Shown one piece after another: positions 17,697 through 26,275 of a DNA stretch of 64,000 nucleotides (within the stretch, counting starts at the first letter, position 1; each line of letters opens with the position of its first letter). This stretch comes from Enhydrobacter aerosaccus (GTDB lineage: Bacteria > Pseudomonadota > Alphaproteobacteria > Reyranellales > Reyranellaceae). Under the pieces are notes generated by a model, which saw nothing but the letters and a program-made list of their open reading frames with translations, searched no databases and had not been told where the DNA came from. The stretch lies in the NCBI RefSeq assembly GCF_900167455.1, contig NZ_FUWJ01000002.1, positions 868,305-932,304 of the forward strand. Reading direction: 5' to 3'. The position numbers and the translations under genes were made by a program.

Positions 17697-18257
17697 ATGG
17701 GCTTTTCCATTTCGTGGATTGCCGTCAACGGCCTGAGCAAGATGGCGGTCTATGATCGTTTGGACCTGTCGCCGACGGGACTCGTTGACGATGTGGACCG
17801 CGGGGGAATAGGTGGGCACGAGCTGCCCGAGGGCTGGACGTTGATCGTCCTCGGTGAAACCGAGCATCGCCTTGTGCAGCACCAGGTCCTCGCGAAACTA
17901 TCCGCCGGGTGCGAGGTCATCGCCTGCAATGTCGAAGAGCACGTGATGTTCTGCTCTTGCGAGCAGTGGAGGAACGGCGACCGCGTCTGGCGGCTCGAGC
18001 ATCACGGCGACGCCGACATACTCGGCCTGGAGAGATTTGGCGAACTCCCGCCGCACCTTTCCGCTCTGGAACAGGAACATCGGCTGCACCAGGTTGCCGA
18101 CGGCGGCAAGGATGCCGACGTCGACCACATCTTCGAGGTTCCCCTCGCCCTGGCTCTATCGATCGTTGGCGTCAAACACGACGAGAACTGGCCTGAGAGC
18201 TTCGAGCTTTTGCAGTGGCAGAAGCCGAAATCGTCCTGGCGATTCTGGAAGCATTAG
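17697..18257 (+). CDS. Conserved hypothetical protein (MGFSISW family)
   Basis: This 186-residue protein starts at an ATG directly abutting the AidB-like stop (TGAATG). The opening MGFSISWIAVNG, the middle LSAGCEVIACNVEEHVMFC and the late DADVDHIFEVPLALA segments recall a family of uncharacterised proteins I associate with Proteobacteria, seemingly soluble and alpha/beta. No catalytic motif is evident. Base composition is a little lower in GC than its neighbours. Possibly co-translated with the AidB-like gene. Function unknown. Confidence 0.7.
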   Translation: MGFSISWIAVNGLSKMAVYDRLDLSPTGLVDDVDRGGIGGHELPEGWTLIVLGETEHRLVQHQVLAKLSAGCEVIACNVEEHVMFCSCEQWRNGDRVWRLEHHGDADILGLERFGELPPHLSALEQEHRLHQVADGGKDADVDHIFEVPLALALSIVGVKHDENWPESFELLQWQKPKSSWRFWKH

Positions 18258-18389
18258 CACGCACAACCGAGGCCCCGGCGAAGGCATCTGCAGCGTGGAG
18301 CGGACCATGCGCCATGCGAGGAGCCATCATAGCTAGGATGCGTTCGCCGGAGTGGCGCACATGACTGGGATGTCGCAATATCCGCGCCC

Positions 18390-19859
18390 ATGACAAAGAT
18401 CTTTACCGCCTGCCTCGGCACCGAAACCAACACCTTCGCCGCCATCCCCACCGGACATCAGCTCTTCGAGGAGACCTGCCTCTATCGCAAGGGAAGCTAC
18501 GGCAAGAACGTCCCCATGTTCGGCGCACCGCTCGCCGTGTGGCGGGCCCGTGCTGAAGCGAAGGGATGGGACGTGGTGGAAAGCCTGTGCGCCTTCGCCC
18601 AGCCCGCCGGCAAGACCGTGAAGAAGGTCTACGAAGCGTTCCGCGACGAGATCATCGCCGACCTCAAGGCCGCCATGCCGGTCGATGCCGTGTTCCTGTC
18701 CTGCCATGGCGCAATGGTTGCCGAAGGCTACGACGACTGTGAGAGCGACCTGCTGGCCCATGTCCGGGCCGTGGTGGGGCGCGACGTGCCCGTTGGCGTG
18801 GAGTTCGATCTTCACTGCAATATCGGCGAAGGCACGCTGCGCGACGCGACGGCGCTGGTGCTGTTCAAGGAATACCCGCATGTCGACGTCTCGGATCGCG
18901 CCGACGACCTGTTCAATGTGATGGAAGGCGCCATCGAAGGTCGCACCAAGCCGGTGATGGCGGCCTTCGATTGCCGGATGATCGGCGTGTTCCACACCAC
19001 GCGGCAGCCGATGCGCTCGTTCGTCGACAAGCTGTCGTCGATGGAAGGCAAGGATGGCGTGCTCTCGCTATCCGTCGCGCATGGCTTCCCGTGGGCCGAC
19101 ATCAAGGAGATGAGCAGCAAGATCATCGCCATCACCGACAACGACAAGGCGAAGGCGGAGAAGCTCGCCCGCGAGCTCGGCATGGAGTTCTTCGCCATGC
19201 GCGACAAGACGCAGCCGCCCTATGTCAACCTCGAGACTGCGATGGCGCGCGTGAGCTCGCACAACCTGCCCAAGCCGATGGTCCTGGCCGACGTGTCGGA
19301 CAATGCCGGCGGCGGCGCGGCCTCCGATTCGACCTTCGTCCTGCAGGCGCTGCTCGATCGCAAGGTGAAGGACGCGGCGATCGCCATGTTCTGGGATCCG
19401 GGCGCGGTGCGGCTCGCCTTCGAAGTCGGCGAAGGTGCCGAGCTCGACATCCGTCTCGGCGGCAAACTCGGCCCGCAATCCGGCCCGCCGATCGATGCCC
19501 GCGCCAAGGTGCTGAAGCTCGCCACCGACGTCACCATCCAGTTCGGCGGCGCGCGCAAGGGCACCAATCCCATCGGCGACGTCGCCGCGTTGCAGATCGA
19601 GGGCGTCACGGTGATCGTGAACACCAAGCGCAGCCAGTGCCACAGCCTCGATTGCTTCACCAAGCTCGGCATCGATCCCTCGACCAAGAAGATCGTGGTC
19701 GTGAAATCCATGCAGCATTTCCATGCCGCCTATGCACCGATTGCAAGCGAAGTCGTTTACGTCGCGGCACCGGGCGCGCTCGTGCCGGATTGGTCGTTGC
19801 TGCCCTACAAGAATGCCGACAAGACGCAGTGGCCGTTCGTCGCGAATCCGCACGGATAG
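18390..19859 (+). CDS. M81 family metallopeptidase (MlrC-like)
   Basis: This 489-residue protein has the MlrC/DUF1485 layout: N-terminal CLGTETNTFAAIPT, metal-site motif VEFDLHCNI, then LADVSDNAGGGAASDST in the C-terminal half and a closing KSMQHFHAAYAPIA. The founding member, microcystinase C, cleaves a linear peptide during microcystin breakdown; most M81 members lie beside peptide transporters and probably cut unusual amide bonds. Here it lies downstream of a peptide-type ABC system on the same strand, which fits import followed by hydrolysis (inference). Confidence 0.9.
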   Translation: MTKIFTACLGTETNTFAAIPTGHQLFEETCLYRKGSYGKNVPMFGAPLAVWRARAEAKGWDVVESLCAFAQPAGKTVKKVYEAFRDEIIADLKAAMPVDAVFLSCHGAMVAEGYDDCESDLLAHVRAVVGRDVPVGVEFDLHCNIGEGTLRDATALVLFKEYPHVDVSDRADDLFNVMEGAIEGRTKPVMAAFDCRMIGVFHTTRQPMRSFVDKLSSMEGKDGVLSLSVAHGFPWADIKEMSSKIIAITDNDKAKAEKLARELGMEFFAMRDKTQPPYVNLETAMARVSSHNLPKPMVLADVSDNAGGGAASDSTFVLQALLDRKVKDAAIAMFWDPGAVRLAFEVGEGAELDIRLGGKLGPQSGPPIDARAKVLKLATDVTIQFGGARKGTNPIGDVAALQIEGVTVIVNTKRSQCHSLDCFTKLGIDPSTKKIVVVKSMQHFHAAYAPIASEVVYVAAPGALVPDWSLLPYKNADKTQWPFVANPHG

Positions 19860-19874
19860 CGAAGGCTTCACGTC

Positions 19875-19951
19875 CTTTCGACATCGTGACGTAACATCAA
19901 CTGATGTTGAAGACGCGAGCGGATTCTCGCTCTCGTTTCGACATCAAGACG
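19875..19951. promoter_or_regulatory. Repeat-rich intergenic region, possible operators
   Basis: Two imperfect direct repeats, TTTCGACATCGTGACG (about 19876-19891) and TTTCGACATCAAGACG (19936-19951), lie 60 bases apart. Between them is a 7-bp inverted repeat AACATCAACTGATGTT (19893-19908) and a short stem GCGAG/CTCGC. These could be a regulator's sites upstream of the small secreted gene at 19993, or a terminator region for the M81 gene. No regulator gene is adjacent. Confidence 0.35.
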
Positions 19952-19992
19952 CCCCACATCCGGTTCTCCTTACCAAAGGGAGAATCGGTTCG

Positions 19993-20313
19993 ATGATCAA
20001 TCAGTCTGCGTTGCGTGCGATGGCGACTGCCTCTGCTGTCGCTCTTGCCTTCGGTCTTGCCCTGAGCGCCTCGGCGCAAACGGCACAGGACGAGAAGAGT
20101 GAATGCCAGCGTCTGTACGGCCAGTGGTCGAAGTACAACGGCACCTCGAGCTACAGCAAGGAGATGGATGCCGACATGGCATTGGAGGATTGCAACAAGG
20201 GCAACACTGCTGCCGGCATCGCCGAGCTGAAGGAAGTGCTCAATCGTGGCAAGATCCCCCTGCCCGAATCCGAAACCGCCGCAACACCGGAAACGCGTCC
20301 GTCGACGCATTGA
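19993..20313 (+). CDS. Small secreted protein of unknown function
   Basis: This 106-residue protein has a Sec signal peptide (ATASAVALAFGLALSASAQ, cleavage likely at SASA-Q). The mature part of about 75 residues contains two cysteines (in KSECQRLYG and LEDCNKGN) that could form a disulfide, then a short Pro/Thr-rich tail. The ATG at 19993 is chosen because the signal peptide begins there. I do not recognise the family. Confidence 0.65.
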   Translation: MINQSALRAMATASAVALAFGLALSASAQTAQDEKSECQRLYGQWSKYNGTSSYSKEMDADMALEDCNKGNTAAGIAELKEVLNRGKIPLPESETAATPETRPSTH

Positions 20314-20392
20314 AGAAGCCATCCGCGATCCATGCGCAGCAACCGACTGCTGCGCATGGCGCGGCCGGGCGCTTCGCGGAGAATGAGGGCGA

Positions 20393-21112
20393 CTATCTCG
20401 GCAGGACCGCCTGCTCAATCGCCGGCGCGATCGCGGACGGCCCGGCTCGATAGGCTCGGTTGAAGCGTCGTTCGAGCCAGCGCTGAGCCTGATCCCACAG
20501 GGACGTCAGGATCAGATAGTAGATGGCGGCTGCCGCGAACACCTCGAGCACGTCGAACTTGATCTGCATGATCATCTCGCTGCGGCGCATCAGCTCCTCC
20601 ATGGAGATCACCGACGCGATCGAGGTCGCCTTCAGGAGTCCATTCACCGAATTGCCGATGGCTGGAATGATGATCCGCGCCGCTTGCGGCAGCGTCACCA
20701 GGACCAGGGTCTGACGACGGGACAGGCCAAGGGCCTTGGCCGCGTCCGATTGTCCGGATGGAACCGCCAGAAATCCGCCGCGGATAATTTCCGCCATGTA
20801 TGCCGCTTCATTGGCGATCAGGGCGACCAGCACCGATCCGAGTACGCCGAAGCGAACGCCGACCTGGGGCAAGCCGGAATAGATCATCACCATCTGGATC
20901 AGAAGCGGCGTCCCCCTGAAGAACCAGATGTAACCACCGGCCAGCCGCTGCGCGATGACAGAGGGCGCGGACCGCAAAAGGGCCACCAGCAGACCACAAG
21001 CGAAGCCACCGCCGAGGCCTGCCACCGTAAGTCCCGCTGTCACCAACGCGCCGACAAGAAGGAAGGGATTGCCGAGGGCGTTCAGGAAGTCGGCGACGTC
21101 GAAGCCCTTCAT
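20393..21112 (-). CDS. Amino acid ABC transporter permease
   Basis: This 239-residue inner-membrane permease of the His/Glu/Gln family has about five hydrophobic helices, the motif FFRGTPLLIQM and the coupling loop PSGQSDAAKALGLSRRQT followed by LPQAARIIIPA. It lies 12 bases downstream of the binding-protein gene. No second permease or ATPase gene accompanies it, so it would have to homodimerise and use an ATPase encoded elsewhere. Confidence 0.9.
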   Translation of the reverse strand: MKGFDVADFLNALGNPFLLVGALVTAGLTVAGLGGGFACGLLVALLRSAPSVIAQRLAGGYIWFFRGTPLLIQMVMIYSGLPQVGVRFGVLGSVLVALIANEAAYMAEIIRGGFLAVPSGQSDAAKALGLSRRQTLVLVTLPQAARIIIPAIGNSVNGLLKATSIASVISMEELMRRSEMIMQIKFDVLEVFAAAAIYYLILTSLWDQAQRWLERRFNRAYRAGPSAIAPAIEQAVLPR

Positions 21113-21124
21113 CGCGAAGACTGT

Positions 21125-21958
21125 CTACTTCGGACCAGGTCCGCGGATCGCGAACGTGGAGTCGGGCGACTTGGTAAGATCATAATGGTCGAACAGCTTG
21201 TCGTAAGAGCCGTCCGCCTTCATTGCCGTCAGCGTCGCCGCCACCTTCTCTGCCACTGCACGGTTCCGGAACATCATCGTCGTCGGCGCACCGCCCAGTC
21301 CGGTCGCCGTTATCTCGATCAGGCCGCGCCGCTGGATCTCCTTTGCCGTCTGATCGATCAGGACCGCCACCTCGACCTGCCCTGCTCGCAGCGCCGCCAG
21401 GACATCGGTGGCTGTCTTGAAGGTCAGGATGTCGATGGATTTGGCGCCTTTGGCTACCTGCTCCTTGTCGGCGCCGCGCAGCCAGCGTTCCTGATACGAG
21501 TTCACCTCGACACCGGCCATGTGGCCCGCGAGGGCCGCCACATCCGTCGGCTTCAGCGCCGCGCCCTTCGCGATCGCAATGCTGATCGTCTGCTGGGCAT
21601 AGGGCACGGTGTAGGCGATCTTGGACCGCTCCTCGGTCCAGAACATGCCGGTGTCGATGCCGTCGAAGCGACTGGCGGTCAGAGCGGGAATCATCGGCGG
21701 AAAATCCATCCTGATGAATTCCAACGGGATGCAGAGCCGGTGCGCCACTTCCTTCATGAGGTCGACATTGAGCCCCTGCAATTCCCCCTTCTCGTCGACG
21801 AATTGTTGCGGCGGCAGCGTCGGATTGATCGACATCTGCAGCTTGCCGGCAGCGACGAGGTCTGTATCCGCGAGCGCCGGCTTGCATGTCTGGGCCATCG
21901 CCCCTGGTCCACACAGGGCTACGAACATGATGGAAAGCGATAGCCAATGACGACGCAT
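21125..21958 (-). CDS. Amino acid ABC transporter substrate-binding protein (SBP_bac_3)
   Basis: This 277-residue periplasmic protein has a signal peptide ending GPGAMAQ. Family 3 signatures follow: GKLQMSINPTLPPQQFVDEK, LQGLNVDLMKEVAHRL, FDGIDTGMFWTEERS and the second-lobe region VAVLIDQTAKEI. The ATG at 21958 is chosen because the signal peptide starts there; the frame runs further upstream into the divergent promoter region. It is transcribed away from the TauD-type gene at 22042, with only about 80 bases between them, suggesting shared control. Confidence 0.9.
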   Translation of the reverse strand: MRRHWLSLSIMFVALCGPGAMAQTCKPALADTDLVAAGKLQMSINPTLPPQQFVDEKGELQGLNVDLMKEVAHRLCIPLEFIRMDFPPMIPALTASRFDGIDTGMFWTEERSKIAYTVPYAQQTISIAIAKGAALKPTDVAALAGHMAGVEVNSYQERWLRGADKEQVAKGAKSIDILTFKTATDVLAALRAGQVEVAVLIDQTAKEIQRRGLIEITATGLGGAPTTMMFRNRAVAEKVAATLTAMKADGSYDKLFDHYDLTKSPDSTFAIRGPGPK

Positions 21959-22041
21959 GTACTTCCTTCCACGGCCCAGAACTTGCTTCAAATTCCTGCA
22001 ATATCGGTGCCACCGTTTCCGCCGCGGGAATGAGGAGAGCA

Positions 22042-22935
22042 ATGGAGCAGATGGATTGGCGTGCCGCTGCAGCCGCACGCGGTTTGACGATCATGGATCT
22101 CGCCGACCATGCAGGAACAGCAATCGAAGGACTGGATCTGCGCGAGCCGCTGGACACGCAGACGCGCTCCCTCATTCGTGCCGCCTGCATCGACCGCGTT
22201 GTGCTGCTCTTCCGTGGACAGCAGCAGCTTCCGCCCGCGGACTTCCTGGCCTTTGCACGCCAGTTCGGCGGGAGACCCGACCTGCATTCGCTTCGCCACT
22301 ATTGCCTACCCGAACATCACGAGATCTTCGTCGTCGGCAATGTGCACGAGAAGCAAGCGAGCGTTGGTTCACCGCGTGTCGGACTGAACTGGCACACGGA
22401 CCACTATCATCTGCCCGAGCCCGGTCTCTTCACTTACCTGCACGCGATCGAGGTGCCGGTCGGCCAGGGCGATACGCGCTATGCCAATGGCATCGCTGCG
22501 TATGAGGCACTCCCGCCCGAGAAGCGCGCACAGATCGAGGGCATGAAGGTCCTGCACAGCCGCGCTCGCCTGTTCAAGAACCTGTTCCCCGAGGCGAGCG
22601 AAGAGGAGATGGAAGCCGAGCGGCGCAAGATTCCGGATGTGATTCATCCGCTCGTCCGCACGCATCCGGAGCTGAGCCGGCGCGGCCTCTATCTCGGCGG
22701 CGAATGGGGGTCGTGCATTGACGGCATGGGTGCCGAAGAAGCGCAGGCCCTTTACGACGAGCTGCTCCATCACATGATCCAGGACCGCTTCTGCTATCGC
22801 CACGCCTGGCAGCCGGGAGACGTCCTGATGTCCGACAATCGATGCAGCATGCATCGCGCCAGCGAATGGGACGAACAGACGAAGGTGCGCCGCCTTCATC
22901 GCATCATCACGATCGACGATCGCGCGCCCTATTGA
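22042..22935 (+). CDS. TauD/TfdA family Fe(II)/2-oxoglutarate dioxygenase
   Basis: This 297-residue oxygenase has the iron-binding HxD in LNWHTDHYH (near residue 118) and a distal histidine in SDNRCSMHRAS, with the 2-oxoglutarate arginine likely in RRLHRII. Members hydroxylate taurine, 2,4-D, carnitine precursors and other small acids; the opening GLTIMDLADHAGTAIEGLDL is the usual TauD start. ATG 22042 has GAGGAG upstream and is preferred to the ATG at 22030. It is divergent from an amino-acid binding protein and permease, so it may act on that ligand. Substrate unknown. Confidence 0.9.
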   Translation: MEQMDWRAAAAARGLTIMDLADHAGTAIEGLDLREPLDTQTRSLIRAACIDRVVLLFRGQQQLPPADFLAFARQFGGRPDLHSLRHYCLPEHHEIFVVGNVHEKQASVGSPRVGLNWHTDHYHLPEPGLFTYLHAIEVPVGQGDTRYANGIAAYEALPPEKRAQIEGMKVLHSRARLFKNLFPEASEEEMEAERRKIPDVIHPLVRTHPELSRRGLYLGGEWGSCIDGMGAEEAQALYDELLHHMIQDRFCYRHAWQPGDVLMSDNRCSMHRASEWDEQTKVRRLHRIITIDDRAPY

Positions 22936-23007
22936 TCCCTGGGATCGCGCCGCGGCGGCCACTCCGGCCTTCGCTCGATCGGCGGATCTCAGGTTCCGGT
23001 GAAACGA

Positions 23008-23033
23008 GAAGGCCGCCCTTTCGAGCGGCCTTC
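23008..23033. terminator. Bidirectional hairpin terminator
   Basis: A perfect 9-bp stem GAAGGCCGC/GCGGCCTTC with an 8-base loop lies between the convergent TauD-type gene (stop 22935) and the Ala/Gly-rich protein gene (stop 23054). Short T-containing tails exist on both strands. Confidence 0.65.
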
Positions 23034-23053
23034 CTTGCGAGAGATAAGAGAGA

Positions 23054-23701
23054 TCAACGGCGCGGGCAGCTCGACAGGGGCGCGTGCGCCGCGGACGCCG
23101 CGTTCAGGCAATCCGTGGTCGTGCGGTAGGCGTTGGGGTTGAAGTTGCCCTGATAGGCCTGGGCCGTCTGTCCCTGGTACTGGCCCTGATACTGGTATTG
23201 CGCGGTGCCTTGATAGGGAGCGCCATTGCGGCCGGGCAGGCACGACTCGCCCTGCGTCCGATTGCGTTCGCAGGTTTCCATGTTGTGCTGCACGACCTTG
23301 CCAACCCGCGTGTTGGGGTCGATGTCGCCGTTGTAGGGGACGGACGCTGCCGACGTCGCGCTATCGCCACCCGGGCCGGCCGACGATCCGCCGCCTTCAC
23401 CGCCCGCCGCGGCACTCGCTCCTCCATCGGCGCCGCCGCTGGCACTGGCGCCGGCGGCGCCCGCGCCGGCTGCACCCGCAGCGCCAGCACTGGACGCGCC
23501 GCCTCCGGCTCCACCGGCTCCGGTACCGCTCGCACCGGCTGAGCTGCCGGCCTGCGCGACCATGTTCTGGAAGATCGGATTATGATGCGAGGCCGCGGTC
23601 GATGCGGCCGTCGCCGAGGACTCGGCCGAGGCCAGGGCCGGCAGCAATAGCAGCGACGCGGCGGACGACAAGGCGAGGGTAAGAGCGGTACGTGAGGACA
23701 T
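23054..23701 (-). CDS. Secreted Ala/Gly/Ser-rich low-complexity protein
   Basis: This 215-residue protein has a signal peptide (LALSSAASLLLLPALASA). It then carries a long low-complexity region, about residues 50-120, made almost only of Gly, Ala and Ser, with some collagen-like G-x-x spacing. A C-terminal part has four cysteines and a Gln/Tyr-rich repeat (QYQYQGQYQGQ). The cysteines sit in CERNRTQGESC and later DCLNAAS and SSCPRR. It looks like a cell-surface or secreted structural protein. No domain recognised. The ATG at 23701 is chosen because the signal peptide begins there. Confidence 0.6.
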   Translation of the reverse strand: MSSRTALTLALSSAASLLLLPALASAESSATAASTAASHHNPIFQNMVAQAGSSAGASGTGAGGAGGGASSAGAAGAAGAGAAGASASGGADGGASAAAGGEGGGSSAGPGGDSATSAASVPYNGDIDPNTRVGKVVQHNMETCERNRTQGESCLPGRNGAPYQGTAQYQYQGQYQGQTAQAYQGNFNPNAYRTTTDCLNAASAAHAPLSSCPRR

Positions 23702-23914
23702 TGCGTGCTCCATCGATTGTGTGGACCTACGCGTCCTCAACGGTGCACGAAATTCCGCAGTTCCGCGCAGCATCCAAAGCGTGCGGATTGGCTGGATTCA
23801 GTGGGCCCCCGCGCCGTCCGTGCAACCGCCGAACCCGAGGCGCCGTTCCTGCAGCGAGCCCTCCAGCGTGACCATCGGTTGCAGCGCTTGTGCTACTCGG
23901 ATGCTGCTCGGGAG

Positions 23915-24271
23915 CTATTCCACCCGGGCCGAGAGTTCCGGCACCAGCGCTTCGACCAGGCCCAGCAACTCCTCACACAGCGCGACGACGGATCGGATGC
24001 CCATCGATCGGGCCGCGGGTTCGTCGCCGTCGACCAGCCGCAAGTGGCTGCGGCGGACGGCGACGTCGATCTCCTCGCATTTCCTGAGAAGGCGCCGGCG
24101 GTTGGCTTCGATGTCAGGCTCGCGCCCGTCCGACAGCGCCAGGACAGGGTGCGCCGCCGCCAGGATGTGCTTGAGCTCGCGCGCGGCATCGGGCCGTTCT
24201 GGACTGGAGCAGTAGTCGGCCGCCCCCTCCGCCACCATTCGGAGACAGGACAGCAGTTCGAAATAGGCCAT
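23915..24271 (-). CDS. Small helical hypothetical protein
   Basis: This 118-residue protein is predicted to be mostly helical, with alternating Leu/Arg/Glu, for example EANRRRLLRKCEEIDVAV. Two cysteines are present near the start (LLSCLRM, ADYCSSPE) and two in the second half. The ATG at 24271 (MAYFELL) is preceded by a GGGAAGGGAAAC-like ribosome site. No family recognised. The 255 bases upstream, before prs, hold no obvious gene and probably contain divergent promoters. Confidence 0.5.
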   Translation of the reverse strand: MAYFELLSCLRMVAEGAADYCSSPERPDAARELKHILAAAHPVLALSDGREPDIEANRRRLLRKCEEIDVAVRRSHLRLVDGDEPAARSMGIRSVVALCEELLGLVEALVPELSARVE

Positions 24272-24526
24272 GGTGTTTCCCTTCCCTCCCCGAAAGAGAA
24301 CGGCAGCAGTCGCAGAGGAAAGGGACGACTCCGTGGCCATACCGAGGCCATCCAGGGCGGCAGGCGGCAAGCGGCGCCGGCGGGTTCGGAGACAGCGCCA
24401 TTTCAGGCCGTTTACAGAGTGCGGAACGATTGGTATGTTCCGCCCCGTCGCGGCCGGGAGTGGCCGTTTTGTCGTTTCAGATCAACGGCTTAACGCGAAC
24501 CCGCCCGGCGATAGGGGTCGCGATTC

Positions 24527-25459
24527 ATGAAGATTCTCACCGGCAACAGCAATCGTCCGCTGGCGGAAGCCATTTCGGCCAAGCTCGCACTGCCGCTCGT
24601 CAAAGCCAATATCCGCCGTTTCTCGGACAATGAAATCTTTGTCGAGATCCTGGAAAACGTGCGCGGCGAGGACGTGTTCGTCATCCAGTCGACCAGCTTC
24701 CCCGCCAACGACCATTTGATGGAACTGCTGATCACCATCGATGCGCTCCGCCGCAGCTCGGCGCGTCGCATCACCGCGGTGATCCCCTACTTCGGCTACG
24801 CCCGTCAGGATCGCAAGACCGGCTCCCGCACCCCGATCTCGGCCAAGCTGGTCGCCAACCTGATCACCAATGCCGGCGCCAATCGCGTGCTGACGCTCGA
24901 TCTTCATGCGGGCCAGATCCAGGGCTTCTTCGACATCCCACTCGACAATCTCTACGCCGGGCCGGTCTTCTCCAAGGACATCCAGGAGACGCTGGCCAAT
25001 CGCAGCCTGACCGTAGTGTCGCCCGACACCGGCGGCGTGGTGCGCGCCCGCGCCATCGCCAAGCGCATCGATGCCGATCTCGCCATCATCGACAAGCGGC
25101 GCGAGGCCGCCGGCATCAGCGAGGTCATGAACGTGATCGGCGACGTGAAGAACCGCGACTGCATCCTGATCGACGACATCGTCGATTCGGCCGGCACGCT
25201 GTGCAACGCTTCCGTCGCGCTGATGGATCACGGCGCCAAGTCGGTCTGCGCCTACGTCACTCACGGCGTGCTGTCGGGCGGAGCGGTCGCCCGCGTCGCC
25301 GCCTCGCCGATCGAGAAGATGGTGATCACCGACTCGATCCAGCCGACCGAGGCGGTGCGCGTGTCCCCGAACGTGCGGCCGCTCAGCATTGCCAGCCTGA
25401 TGGCCGAGGCGATGAAGCGCATCGCCGACGAGACCTCGGTCTCGAGCCTGTTCGATTGA
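24527..25459 (+). CDS. prs: Ribose-phosphate pyrophosphokinase (PRPP synthetase)
   Basis: This 310-residue enzyme makes PRPP from ribose 5-phosphate and ATP, feeding purine, pyrimidine, NAD, His and Trp synthesis. The class I motifs are present: [15 protein letters not shown] at the N-terminus, [10 protein letters not shown], the flexible catalytic loop near [10 protein letters not shown], the metal-binding histidine in [12 protein letters not shown] and the PRPP-binding loop [13 protein letters not shown]. Length is typical. It heads the run prs-rplY-pth-ychF. Confidence 0.97.
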   Translation: MKILTGNSNRPLAEAISAKLALPLVKANIRRFSDNEIFVEILENVRGEDVFVIQSTSFPANDHLMELLITIDALRRSSARRITAVIPYFGYARQDRKTGSRTPISAKLVANLITNAGANRVLTLDLHAGQIQGFFDIPLDNLYAGPVFSKDIQETLANRSLTVVSPDTGGVVRARAIAKRIDADLAIIDKRREAAGISEVMNVIGDVKNRDCILIDDIVDSAGTLCNASVALMDHGAKSVCAYVTHGVLSGGAVARVAASPIEKMVITDSIQPTEAVRVSPNVRPLSIASLMAEAMKRIADETSVSSLFD

Positions 25460-25549
25460 TTGAAGGAATTCCACGAGATCCGGCGATGGGCACCCCTGGA
25501 GGCCACGCCGCGATGAAGAGAGCAACAGAGACACACAGGAGAAGTTGAA

Positions 25550-26251
25550 ATGGCAGAGACGACAAAGGTCGTCGCGAAGAAGCGGGACCGGGCCGGCAAA
25601 GGGGGCGCCCGTTCCAGCCGTCGCGATGGACTGATTCCCGCCGTGATCTACGGCGACAAGCAGCCCCCCCTCATGATCGCCGTGGAGCCGAAGTTGCTCC
25701 TGCGCGAGATCCACAAGGAGGGCTTCCTCAATCACCGGATGCAGATCGATGTCGAAGGCACGCCCGTCGACGTGCTGCCGCGCGACGTGCAGGTCGATCC
25801 GGTGACCGATCGTCCTCTGCATCTCGACTTCCTGCGCATCGGACCGGACTCGATCATCACCGTGCAGGTGCCTGTGCACTTCCGCAACGAAGCGGCGGCG
25901 CCCGGCATCAAGCGCGGTGGCGTGCTGAACATCGTCATGCACGAGATCACCGTACGGACCAAGCCGAACCTGATCCCCGAGTATTTCGAGGTCGACCTGA
26001 CCGGTCTCGAGATCGGTCATTCCATCCATCTCTCCTCGCTCAAGGTGCCGGAGGGCGTGCGGATGGTGACGCGCGAGAAGGACGCCACCGTGGCCACCAT
26101 CGCCGCGCCGACCGTGGTGCGTGAGGCGGCCTCGGGTGCGGAAGCAGGCGCTCCTGCCGCTGCCGAAGGCGCGACCCCAGCAGCCGGCGCGGCAGCCCCT
26201 GCGGCGGCTGGCGCAGCGGCCGCCAAGGCACCGGCTCCGGCCAAGAAGTAA
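25550..26251 (+). CDS. rplY: 50S ribosomal protein L25/general stress protein Ctc
   Basis: This 233-residue protein binds 5S rRNA in the large subunit. It is the long Ctc form: an L25 domain in the first 95 residues (KKRDRAGKGGARSSRRDGLI, then HRMQIDVEGTPVDVLPRDVQ), a TL5-like C-terminal domain to about residue 190, and an Ala/Pro tail that ends PAPAKK. A clear AGGAGAAG site precedes the ATG. pth follows after 24 bases, so the two translation genes are likely co-expressed. Confidence 0.96.
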   Translation: MAETTKVVAKKRDRAGKGGARSSRRDGLIPAVIYGDKQPPLMIAVEPKLLLREIHKEGFLNHRMQIDVEGTPVDVLPRDVQVDPVTDRPLHLDFLRIGPDSIITVQVPVHFRNEAAAPGIKRGGVLNIVMHEITVRTKPNLIPEYFEVDLTGLEIGHSIHLSSLKVPEGVRMVTREKDATVATIAAPTVVREAASGAEAGAPAAAEGATPAAGAAAPAAAGAAAAKAPAPAKK

Positions 26252-26275
26252 GGGGCGTTCGCGCCCCGTCTTCCC

